NCBI GenBank assembly: GCA_023146675.1
Contig: JAGLBQ010000267.1
Location: 1 to 6,043, forward strand
DNA from: Cocleimonas sp.
GTDB taxonomy: Bacteria > Pseudomonadota > Gammaproteobacteria > Thiotrichales > Thiotrichaceae
Direction of reading: 5' to 3'
Length of the DNA stretch: 6,043 bases
Shown here: positions 1 through 5,037 of the stretch, piece after piece
Position numbering within the stretch: the first letter of the stretch is position 1
Layout: each line of letters begins with the position of its first letter
The notes under the pieces: model-generated
The model's input: the letters and a program-made list of their open reading frames with translations, nothing else
Told to the model about the DNA's origin: nothing
Database searches by the model: none
Made by a program: the position numbers and the translations under genes

Positions 1-183
1 CCTATTCGCTATCCTATTTATATCGCTATCGTTGCATTGGCACGTTATATTATTTTGGATTCCAAGTCGCTTGAGCAATGGCAGTTATTAGAAATTGGCG
101 TGACTATTATGATTTTAACGATTGCAGTGTTGGTTGTGCGCTATGGACATGTCAAGTTGCCTTATGATCGTCATGAAAAATAA
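1..183 (+). CDS. psiE: PsiE-family membrane protein, C-terminal end (partial)
   Basis: This is the last 60 codons of a gene that begins before the window, ending at TAA 181-183. The visible protein starts PIRYPIYIAIVALARYIIL, which resembles the conserved PIRY-(F/Y)-IYI stretch of the phosphate-starvation-inducible E (PsiE) family of small integral inner-membrane proteins. Two hydrophobic segments are visible, roughly residues 4-20 and 29-46 of the fragment, and the protein ends in a charged tail (LPYDRHEK), consistent with the last two helices of a four-helix PsiE protein. The molecular role of PsiE is not established; in E. coli its gene responds to phosphate starvation and cAMP. Family assignment rests on this fragment only, so start, length and regulation cannot be judged. 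It converges on the repeat-protein gene that follows. Confidence 0.72.
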   Translation, partial: PIRYPIYIAIVALARYIILDSKSLEQWQLLEIGVTIMILTIAVLVVRYGHVKLPYDRHEK

Positions 184-270
184 GCAGCGATACGAGTCAG
201 CAAAACAGCAAGTCCACACAATAACCTTATTTTAGCTCCTGTTAATACGGTGACTCTTTGTTTGCTTATT

Positions 271-304
271 AGCGAAGGTAGCATTTGCTGCACTCGTTTT
301 TTTT
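271..304 (+). terminator. Probable rho-independent terminator of the PsiE-family gene
   Basis: An imperfect hairpin at 273-296 (outer CGA/TCG, two mismatches, then GGTAGC/GCTGC-type pairing with one G-T wobble around an ATTT loop) is followed directly by eight T at 297-304. The T tract lies only on the + side, so it fits termination of the rightward gene; the reverse strand has no U run after the stem. The T tract touches the stop codon of the convergent gene. The stem is weaker than those of the two other terminators in the window. Confidence 0.5.
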
Positions 305-1409
305 AGTGGGTTTTTTTATTCAAGTTTGCTAGGGAGCGGTCAACGCCGTCATCCTTATCAAGATAATCCAATACGCCGTCCCTATCAGTGTCGAGAGTGC
401 TTCCTTCATCTTTGGTGAGAGTCATATCACCATCATCATTGGCATCTAGATAGTTGGGTAGACCATCACTATCAATATCATCATTGACGGGTGTTCCATC
501 ACGGTTAGGATCTTCGTCTCGGGTTAAAATAGTATCATTGTCATCATCATCATCTAATGCATCGATAATACCATCGTGGTCGGTATCTTGTGGATATTCT
601 GGAACTAAGCCTATTTCAATGGCATCAGGGACAAGGTCGTTATCAGAGTCGCGACTTTTTGGGTTAGTCCCTATTTTAATTTCTATTGAATCAGGGATGC
701 CGTCGTGATCTTGATCAGCAGTACTGTTTTTATCTATTGGGTTATTGTTTAAAGGCTCATTAATGACATCATTTTGTGCTAATTCATCTAAAATATTTTC
801 AGAGGGTATTTTTATTTTGGCGTATTGAGTGGTGCTATCAATAAAATCAGGGATGCCATTTTTATTTTGATCAGGAAATTGAAAAGCATCATCAATACCA
901 TCACCATTTTCATCCTTATTTCCTGTGCTGTCGACATCAATTAGATCATCAATACCATCATGATCACTGTCTGCTAATGTCATACCTGCTTCTTCACTAT
1001 CAGATACGCCATCGTTATCAGAGTCACTATCAAGATAATTAGGGATACCATCGTGATCACTATCTTGTTGTGTTTCAAAAAGAGTTGGCAAGCCATCATT
1101 ATCATCATCACTATCTAACGCATCAATACGCTTATCGTTATCATGGTTATTTGGCTCTAATGGGTTGTTGCCAACCTCTATTCCATCATTAATACCATCA
1201 CCATCCGTATCAGCAAGATAGCGCTCGGTGCCTAGTAAGTCTTCCTGTTGATCGGTTAATCCATCATTATCAAAATCAGCACTATCCAGTGATTTTGCAG
1301 AAAGCCTAAATGTTTGTGTTGCACTATTTGGGCTGGCATCAAGAAGTGAGAGGGTAGATAGAAAAAGGGCGATTATAATGAAGTTTTTTTTTATTGTTTT
1401 TGCAATCAC
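303..1409 (-). CDS. Secreted Asp-rich protein of thrombospondin type 3-like calcium-binding repeats
   Basis: A 368-residue protein. Residues 1-25 look like a Sec signal peptide: KTIKK, a hydrophobic core (FIIIALFLSTLSLL), then a likely cut after D-A at 25. There is no lipobox Cys. The rest is rich in Asp and made of DxDxDGxxD-type units (FDNDGLTD, DTDGDGIND, DSDHDGIPN, DTDRDGVLD and similar) in two blocks, about 45-190 and 232-355, separated by a repeat-free linker at 191-231. In thrombospondin type 3 and related bacterial repeats such motifs bind calcium and often link domains in OmpA-like or adhesin proteins. Here no OmpA, autotransporter, sorting or membrane domain follows; the chain ends in NLNKKTH. 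It is probably periplasmic or released, with structural or calcium-dependent binding as the likely role (inference). The start is GTG at 1407-1409, supported by a GGAG six bases upstream. The true partner is unknown. Confidence 0.8.
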   Translation of the reverse strand: MIAKTIKKNFIIIALFLSTLSLLDASPNSATQTFRLSAKSLDSADFDNDGLTDQQEDLLGTERYLADTDGDGINDGIEVGNNPLEPNNHDNDKRIDALDSDDDNDGLPTLFETQQDSDHDGIPNYLDSDSDNDGVSDSEEAGMTLADSDHDGIDDLIDVDSTGNKDENGDGIDDAFQFPDQNKNGIPDFIDSTTQYAKIKIPSENILDELAQNDVINEPLNNNPIDKNSTADQDHDGIPDSIEIKIGTNPKSRDSDNDLVPDAIEIGLVPEYPQDTDHDGIIDALDDDDDNDTILTRDEDPNRDGTPVNDDIDSDGLPNYLDANDDGDMTLTKDEGSTLDTDRDGVLDYLDKDDGVDRSLANLNKKTH

Positions 1410-1415
1410 TTTTAG

Positions 1416-1419
1416 CTCC
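1416..1419 (-). promoter_or_regulatory. Ribosome binding site supporting the GTG start of the repeat protein
   Basis: On the minus strand GGAG lies six bases before the GTG at 1407-1409. No in-frame ATG comes between the site and the hydrophobic signal sequence, so GTG is the best start. A short unrelated ATG frame of eight codons (MSITIKRS) overlaps this site just upstream and stops before GTG; it may be chance. Confidence 0.6.
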
Positions 1420-1550
1420 GCTTTATAGTGATGCTCATATTTTTATTTTATATGGGCGAAAATTAATTTTTATTAGTAGTAGGGGAGTTTAATTTTACAC
1501 ATAAGCAAGAAGATAACAACATTCCATGGTGTATACGGTACGCATTTTAC

Positions 1551-1564
1551 TTGATCTGTATCAT
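1551..1564. promoter_or_regulatory. FNR/Anr-like binding site (candidate)
   Basis: The sequence TTGATctgtATCAT matches the known FNR/Anr consensus TTGAT-N4-ATCAA at nine of ten defined positions. It lies about 140 bases upstream of the repeat-protein start and about 385 bases upstream of fccA. A TTTAAT hexamer at 1590-1595 on the + strand and a TGGAAT at 1521-1526 read on the - strand are possible -10 elements, each placing the site centre near -44, close to but not exactly at the usual -41.5. A single site with no comparison is weak evidence. Confidence 0.35.
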
Positions 1565-1662
1565 GTTTTATGGGTTGCAAGCTACTGTTTTTAATGTTGT
1601 ATTTTCAAACAATAGTGGCTAATTGTCGTGATGGGTATTAACTGAATTTATAACCTTAAAAT

Positions 1663-1677
1663 ATCTTCGTAGAAGAT
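1663..1677. repeat. Perfect inverted repeat, ATCTTC-GTA-GAAGAT
   Basis: A six-base perfect stem with a three-base loop, followed on the + side by TTTAAA. The lack of a real T run argues against an efficient terminator. It could be an operator or a leader hairpin; nothing in the sequence decides. Confidence 0.4.
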
Positions 1678-1776
1678 TTAAACAGCCTCTATATTAGCAA
1701 ATCATTATATTTAATAGCAACTTAGTTTGACTTTTTTCGCTACTTTTACTAGACAAGCGGTAGAAATAACCGTATT

Positions 1777-1793
1777 TTCTGTCCTAGGCAGAA
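1777..1793. repeat. Short inverted repeat TTCTG/CAGAA around CCTAGG
   Basis: Five-base arms at 1777-1781 and 1789-1793 enclose a seven-base loop containing the CCTAGG palindrome. It may be part of an operator or a leader RNA fold upstream of fccA. The stem is short and may be chance in AT-rich DNA. Confidence 0.3.
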
Positions 1794-1806
1794 TAATAAT
1801 TTTAAT

Positions 1807-1844
1807 ACCCCGTAATTGATAATTATCATTGATGTTTCAGGGGT
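1807..1844. promoter_or_regulatory. Nested palindrome with Fur-box resemblance upstream of fccA
   Basis: ACCCC (1807-1811) can pair with GGGGT (1840-1844), and inside lies the perfect palindrome TGATAATTATCA (1817-1828). The core resembles pieces of the Fur box GATAATGATAATCATTATC: about 13 of 19 positions agree in the best alignment I could make by eye, which is below a convincing Fur site. It sits 105-140 bases upstream of the fccA start, so it could be an operator or a leader RNA fold. Iron control of a heme and flavin enzyme would be plausible but is inference. Confidence 0.3.
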
Positions 1845-1890
1845 GGGGCTTTTGAGTTAGGATCTCAATTGGATTTCTCAATCATTCCCT

Positions 1891-1919
1891 TTGGTTAATA
1901 TTATCTCATTCATGCTAAT
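1891..1919 (+). promoter_or_regulatory. Weak candidate sigma-70 promoter for fccAB
   Basis: TTGGTT (1891-1896) is followed after 17 bases by GCTAAT (1914-1919), four of six matches each to TTGACA and TATAAT. Transcription would start near 1926 and leave a leader of roughly 20 bases with the Shine-Dalgarno site. An alternative is TTGACT at 1727-1732 with a poor -10 (TAGACA at 1750-1755), which would make a leader near 190 bases that includes the hairpins at 1777 and 1807. Neither is proven. Confidence 0.25.
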
Positions 1920-1937
1920 TATTTATGCTTATTTTCT

Positions 1938-1945
1938 AGGAGGAG
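1938..1945 (+). promoter_or_regulatory. Strong ribosome binding site of fccA
   Basis: AGGAGGAG lies just before the ATG at 1949, with five bases between AGGAGG and the start. It is the strongest Shine-Dalgarno sequence in the window and fixes the fccA start. Confidence 0.85.
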
Positions 1946-1948
1946 CTT

Positions 1949-2578
1949 ATGAAGAAAATGTTACCAAAAGCGCTGTTGCTAACGGGTTTAGCACTCAGCA
2001 TTTCAACGTCTGCATTTGCAGCAGATGACAAAAAGAAGGCACCAGAAGTAATGAGTGGTGCAAGCGCAAAAATGCTTGCTGATACTTGTACAGGTTGTCA
2101 CGGTTTTGATGGGAATAGTAAAGGTCCTGCAACACCGAGTATTGCTGGTTTTTCTGCTGAATACTTAACAGAAGTGATGAAGGCTTATAAGTCTGGGGAT
2201 GCCTCTTCGACCATTATGGGTCGTATTATGAAGGGATATTCTGATGAAGAATTAGCACAGGTTGCAGAAGTTTATGCAAAAAAGAAGCCTGTAAGTGCTC
2301 CAGATCAGAAGTTTGACAAAGCGCTCGTGAAGAAAGGCAAAAAGTTACATGACAAGTATTGTGAAAAATGTCATGCAGAAGGTGGAACATCAGCAGAAGA
2401 TGATTCTGGTTTACTTGCAGGTCAATGGACACCTTATCTTCAAGCAACAATGGCTGATTTTGCTGCAGGAACACGCGATATGCCAAAGAAGATGAAAAAG
2501 AAAGTGAAGAAGCTGACCAAGAAGGAAGGCGCAGATGGCATGAAAGCGTTATTTAGCTATTACGCAAGCCAACAATAA
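1949..2578 (+). CDS. fccA: Flavocytochrome c sulfide dehydrogenase, diheme cytochrome c subunit
   Basis: A 209-residue diheme c-type cytochrome, the electron-accepting subunit of flavocytochrome c sulfide dehydrogenase (also named SoxE). It should take electrons from the FAD of FccB in the periplasm and pass them to small cytochromes c. Residues 1-24 are a Sec signal peptide ending in AFA, with the cut before ADDKKK. Two heme-attachment motifs mark the two cytochrome domains: CTGCH at 47-51 and CEKCH at 138-142. The stretch STIMGRIMKGYSDEEL (87-102) is typical of this family; Met90 (or Met94) is the likely distal ligand of heme 1, and Met178 or Met182 that of heme 2. A lysine-dense patch lies at 180-192 near the C terminus. 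Length matches the family. The gene is followed after 17 bases by fccB, its partner. The start is supported by a strong AGGAGGAG. Confidence 0.92.
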   Translation: MKKMLPKALLLTGLALSISTSAFAADDKKKAPEVMSGASAKMLADTCTGCHGFDGNSKGPATPSIAGFSAEYLTEVMKAYKSGDASSTIMGRIMKGYSDEELAQVAEVYAKKKPVSAPDQKFDKALVKKGKKLHDKYCEKCHAEGGTSAEDDSGLLAGQWTPYLQATMADFAAGTRDMPKKMKKKVKKLTKKEGADGMKALFSYYASQQ

Positions 2579-2595
2579 GGGAAGGGGAAAAATTA

Positions 2596-3885
2596 ATGAG
2601 TATTAAATTAAATCGTAGAACATTTATCCAGACCCTTGGTGCTGCTGCGGCAGTTGGAGCAATTGGTACGCCTTATCTTGCATTTGGTGCAACTAAGAAA
2701 GTGGTTGTTGTTGGTGGTGGTACTGCGGGTGCAACAGCTGCAAAATATCTTCGCCTAGCGGATGAGTCAATTGAAGTGACCTTGATTGAGCCTAACAAGG
2801 ATTATTATACCTGTTACTTAAGTAATGAAGTACTGGGTGGTAATCGTGAAATGGACAGCATCAAGTTTGGCTATGAAGGGCTAAAAAAGCGTGGTATTAA
2901 AGTTGTTCATGACTATGTAACAGGCATTGATGCAAAAGCGAAGAAAGTAACCACTAAAGGTGGCGAAAGCTTTTCTTTTGATCGTTGTATTGTAGCGCCA
3001 GGTGTTTCAATGCGTTATGACACGCTAGAAGGCTATGATGAGAAAGCTGCAGAGACTATTACTCACGCATGGAAAGCAGGTCCTCAAACGGTTACCTTGC
3101 GTAAGCAATTAACAGATATGAAAGACGGTGGTACATTTGTACTAGTTGCACCACCAAATCCTTTCCGTTGTCCTCCTGGACCTTATGAGCGTGCTAGTCA
3201 GATTGCTGATTATTTCAAACGTGAAAAGCCTAAGTCAAAAATTATTATTCTTGATGCTAAACCTAAATTTTCAAAGCAAGGTTTATTCACGCAAGGTTGG
3301 GAAAAATTCTACGGTTACGGTACTGACAACTCCATGATTGAATGGCGTCCAGGTCCTGATGCAACAGCTCAGAAGCTTGATGCAAAGACATTAACGGTCA
3401 CCAATGAGTTTGATGATATTAAAGCAGACGTTTTAAACATTATCCCAGCACAGCATGCAGGCACGATTGCAAAGACGGCAGGTCTTACGAATGATAAGGG
3501 TTGGTGCCCAATAGCATTGGATACTTTTGAGTCTACGATTCATAAAAACGTTCATATCATTGGTGATGCGGCGATTGCTAAAGGTATGCCTAAGTCGGGT
3601 TATGCAGCAAACTCTGAAGCTAAAGTTTGTGCAGCAGCGGTTGCAGCAGCGCTTAATGGTACTGAGATGGGAACACCTTCTTATGTTAACACCTGTTATT
3701 CTGTTATTGGTAAAGATTGGGGTATATCGGTTGCATCGGTTCATAAGCTTGCAAAAGATAAATCTAAAATCATCAAAGTATCAGGCGGTTTAACACCAAT
3801 GGATGCATCAGCAGAAGCGCATAAGCGTGAAGTTGGCTATGCACATAGTTGGATGAAGAATATCACTGATGATATTTTTGGCTAA
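2596..3885 (+). CDS. fccB: Flavocytochrome c sulfide dehydrogenase, FAD subunit
   Basis: A 429-residue periplasmic flavoprotein (also SoxF) that oxidises sulfide to zero-valent sulfur or polysulfide and reduces FccA. The N terminus carries a Tat signal (NRRTFI, hydrophobic stretch, likely cut after AFG at 31), as expected for a protein exported with its cofactor. The dinucleotide fold begins VVVVGGGTAGATAA (36-49), with Glu65 ending the second strand; a second FAD motif, HIIGDA, has its Gly-Asp at 323-324. Cys73 in YYTCYLSNE becomes mature Cys42, the residue that binds FAD covalently in the Allochromatium vinosum enzyme. Cys192 in NPFRCPPGPYER becomes mature Cys161, and Cys367 in NTCYS falls at mature 336, next to the known Cys337; these two form the redox-active disulfide. 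All key residues are therefore present. It forms an operon with fccA; AAGGGG eight bases before ATG is the ribosome site. Confidence 0.94.
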   Translation: MSIKLNRRTFIQTLGAAAAVGAIGTPYLAFGATKKVVVVGGGTAGATAAKYLRLADESIEVTLIEPNKDYYTCYLSNEVLGGNREMDSIKFGYEGLKKRGIKVVHDYVTGIDAKAKKVTTKGGESFSFDRCIVAPGVSMRYDTLEGYDEKAAETITHAWKAGPQTVTLRKQLTDMKDGGTFVLVAPPNPFRCPPGPYERASQIADYFKREKPKSKIIILDAKPKFSKQGLFTQGWEKFYGYGTDNSMIEWRPGPDATAQKLDAKTLTVTNEFDDIKADVLNIIPAQHAGTIAKTAGLTNDKGWCPIALDTFESTIHKNVHIIGDAAIAKGMPKSGYAANSEAKVCAAAVAAALNGTEMGTPSYVNTCYSVIGKDWGISVASVHKLAKDKSKIIKVSGGLTPMDASAEAHKREVGYAHSWMKNITDDIFG

Positions 3886-3887
3886 AC

Positions 3888-3901
3888 AACTATTAATAGT
3901 T
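3888..3901. repeat. Perfect 14-base palindrome after fccB
   Basis: AACTATTAATAGTT lies three bases after the fccB stop codon. It is fully symmetrical and AT-rich. With no loop it is a poor RNA hairpin; a protein binding site or chance are the alternatives. The real terminator lies about 40 bases further on. Confidence 0.35.
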
Positions 3902-3935
3902 TGAGTTTTAGCGCTTAAATTCTTAGTAAGGTAGC

Positions 3936-3965
3936 AAAAAAGGCGAGGTTTTCCTCGCCTTTTTT
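3936..3965. terminator. Strong rho-independent terminator of fccAB
   Basis: AGGCGAGG (3941-3948) and CCTCGCCT (3953-3960) form a perfect eight-base stem around TTTT, flanked by AAAAA and TTTTT that extend it. It separates fccAB from adk, so adk likely needs its own promoter. The flanking A and T runs make it able to work in both directions. Confidence 0.93.
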
Positions 3966-4016
3966 ATTGCCTGAAATTAATTGCTAGGTTTAATATTTTA
4001 TAGTCCAATAAATAGC

Positions 4017-4044
4017 TGGAAATTTAGGGTAAACGCTTTAGAAT
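4017..4044 (+). promoter_or_regulatory. Candidate sigma-70 promoter of adk
   Basis: TGGAAA (4017-4022) and TAGAAT (4039-4044) are 16 bases apart and match TTGACA and TATAAT at four and five of six positions. Transcription would begin near 4051, leaving about 40 bases of leader before adk. Its place after the fccAB terminator supports a separate promoter here. Confidence 0.4.
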
Positions 4045-4090
4045 GGCGGCACATTAAATTTGATGATTACAAAACAAGGGAAACTATAAA

Positions 4091-4738
4091 ATGAAATTAA
4101 TTCTATTAGGCGCACCAGGCGCAGGTAAAGGTACGGTTGCTAAATTATTGACTAAAGTTGATGGTTCAGTACAGATTTCAACGGGTGATATTTTACGTGG
4201 CGCAGTGACAGCAGGTACTGATCTAGGTAAAGAAGCAAAAGGCTTTATGGATGCAGGTGATCTTGTTCCTGATGAGTTAATCATGAATATTATGGGTGAG
4301 CGTCTACTTGAAGATGATTGTAAAAGTGGTTTCCTTCTTGATGGTTTTCCACGCACTATTCCACAAGCTGATGCACTAAAAGAGTTATTAGCAAAGCTAG
4401 ATATCACATTAGATATGGCAGTTAGCCTTGATGTGCCTCGTGATGTGATTATGGATCGTCTAACGACCCGTCGTACTTGTTCAAACGGTGACTGTCAAGC
4501 AATCTACAATGTTAAAAGTATGCCATCAAAAGTAGAAGGCATCTGTGATAAATGTGGTAGCGAAACGATTCAGCGTGATGATGAAACAGAAGAAGCTATT
4601 GGTAACCGTCTAGCAACATATAATGAAAAGACAGCGCCTCTTGTTGAGTACTATCTTGGTGAAGGTCTACTTCTAAGTGTTAAAGCAACATCGAGTGATG
4701 TCGTGGTTGAAGAAGTGACTAAGCAGTTAAACGCTTAA
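4091..4738 (+). CDS. adk: Adenylate kinase
   Basis: A 215-residue cytosolic adenylate kinase that catalyses ATP + AMP to 2 ADP and so balances adenylate pools; the E. coli enzyme has 214 residues. The P-loop GAPGAGKGT lies at 7-15. STGDILRG and the LDGFPRT motif (after residue 80) belong to the AMP-binding and core regions, and RLTTRR leads into the LID. This is the long-LID form with four cysteines, Cys130, Cys135, Cys152 and Cys155, which should bind zinc. The first pair is spaced CX4C (CSNGDC) rather than the commoner CX2C; the second pair is CDKC. QRDDE and GNRL follow as in the family. The start ATG has AAGGGA nine bases upstream. The gene stands alone between two terminators, so it is probably its own transcription unit. 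Confidence 0.95.
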   Translation: MKLILLGAPGAGKGTVAKLLTKVDGSVQISTGDILRGAVTAGTDLGKEAKGFMDAGDLVPDELIMNIMGERLLEDDCKSGFLLDGFPRTIPQADALKELLAKLDITLDMAVSLDVPRDVIMDRLTTRRTCSNGDCQAIYNVKSMPSKVEGICDKCGSETIQRDDETEEAIGNRLATYNEKTAPLVEYYLGEGLLLSVKATSSDVVVEEVTKQLNA

Positions 4739-4760
4739 GTTTCTTTGCATTAATATCAAT

Positions 4761-4789
4761 AAAAAGCCCCGCTAGATGCGGGGCTTTTT
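4761..4789. terminator. Strong bidirectional terminator between adk and the leftward small gene
   Basis: GCCCCGC (4766-4772) and GCGGGGC (4778-4784) form a seven-base GC stem around TAGAT, with AAAAA on the left and TTTTT on the right. It therefore presents a U run on both strands and can end both adk (+) and the leftward 66-residue gene (-). Confidence 0.93.
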
Positions 4790-4809
4790 ATTGGAAATTA
4801 ATTGTAAAA

Positions 4810-5010
4810 TCAGAGAGAACACACCTCGCCACCATAAACATCCATAATAGATTTTAATTCTTTAAGCACTAATTGACGTTCAGGATCATTTAGTTTTTGC
4901 AACTCAGAGGAGGATTTTCCTTTTTCCAATAATGAAATAGTTTGATTAACTTCAATGCAACCTGCTGCACAAATTGATTCTATTAATGAGTCAAAACCTT
5001 CCGTGTCCAT
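4810..5010 (-). CDS. Small cysteine-containing protein of unknown function
   Basis: A 66-residue protein that I do not recognise. It has no signal peptide or membrane segment, so it is probably cytosolic. Visible features are a Cys-x3-Cys in SICAAGC (Cys14, Cys18), a third cysteine three residues from the end (Cys64), and a helical, charged middle ending in QLVLKELKSIMDVYGG. The cysteines could bind a metal or form a redox pair, but this is inference. The start was set at ATG 5008-5010 because AGGGGG lies eight bases upstream of it; a GTG three codons earlier (5017-5019) keeps the frame but abuts that site, so it is less likely. It lies 27 bases downstream of the sensor-protein gene on the same strand and is probably cotranscribed with it, ending at the shared terminator. 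The good ribosome site, tidy terminator and operon position support a real gene. Confidence 0.68.
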   Translation of the reverse strand: MDTEGFDSLIESICAAGCIEVNQTISLLEKGKSSSELQKLNDPERQLVLKELKSIMDVYGGEVCSL

Positions 5011-5018
5011 TTCTATCA

Positions 5019-5024
5019 CCCCCT
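5019..5024 (-). promoter_or_regulatory. Ribosome binding site that decides the start of the small gene
   Basis: On the minus strand AGGGGG ends eight bases before ATG at 5010. The in-frame GTG at 5019-5017 overlaps the site itself and could not be served by it, so the ATG is preferred and the protein is 66 residues. Confidence 0.65.
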
Positions 5025-5037
5025 ATCAGTTGTTTGT

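Larger units (their letters stand above)
1410..1948. other. Gene-free divergent region between the repeat protein and fccA
   Basis: About 540 AT-rich bases separate two divergently transcribed genes. I saw no ORF with both a good start site and recognisable protein content. The stretch does hold several symmetrical elements: an FNR-like box (1551-1564), a perfect hairpin (1663-1677), a TTCTG/CAGAA hairpin (1777-1793) and a TGATAATTATCA palindrome nested between ACCCC and GGGGT arms (1807-1844). It must carry the promoters of both flanking genes. An unannotated small RNA or a long 5' leader for fccAB is possible but not shown. Confidence 0.6.

Noticed and set aside
454..708. An 84-codon + strand frame rich in Ser inside the repeat-protein gene
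   Set aside because: It is the antisense reading of Asp-rich repeat codons, with no ribosome site and low-complexity content.
430..1300. Many short ATC-rich near-repeats that look like a microsatellite or direct-repeat array
   Set aside because: They follow from the reverse-strand Asp codons of the calcium-binding repeats; unit lengths and sequences vary and no CRISPR-like regular spacing is present.
1421..1434. Possible eight-codon leader peptide (MSITIKRS) before the repeat protein
   Set aside because: The short frame overlaps the ribosome site of the GTG start but has no ribosome site of its own or run of control codons, so chance is the simpler explanation.
1526..1594. A 22-codon + strand frame starting MVYTVRILLDLYHV in the gene-free region
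   Set aside because: It has no convincing ribosome site, overlaps the FNR-like box and shows no recognisable family; it is too short to support on sequence alone.
3433..3793. Overlapping frames on both strands within fccB (a 103-codon - frame rich in Cys and Arg, and an 88-codon + frame)
   Set aside because: Both are shadows of the well-supported fccB reading frame, without start signals or domain content.
4084..4407. A 107-codon - strand frame opposite the start of adk
   Set aside because: It lies fully antisense to the conserved P-loop region of adk and resembles no protein.
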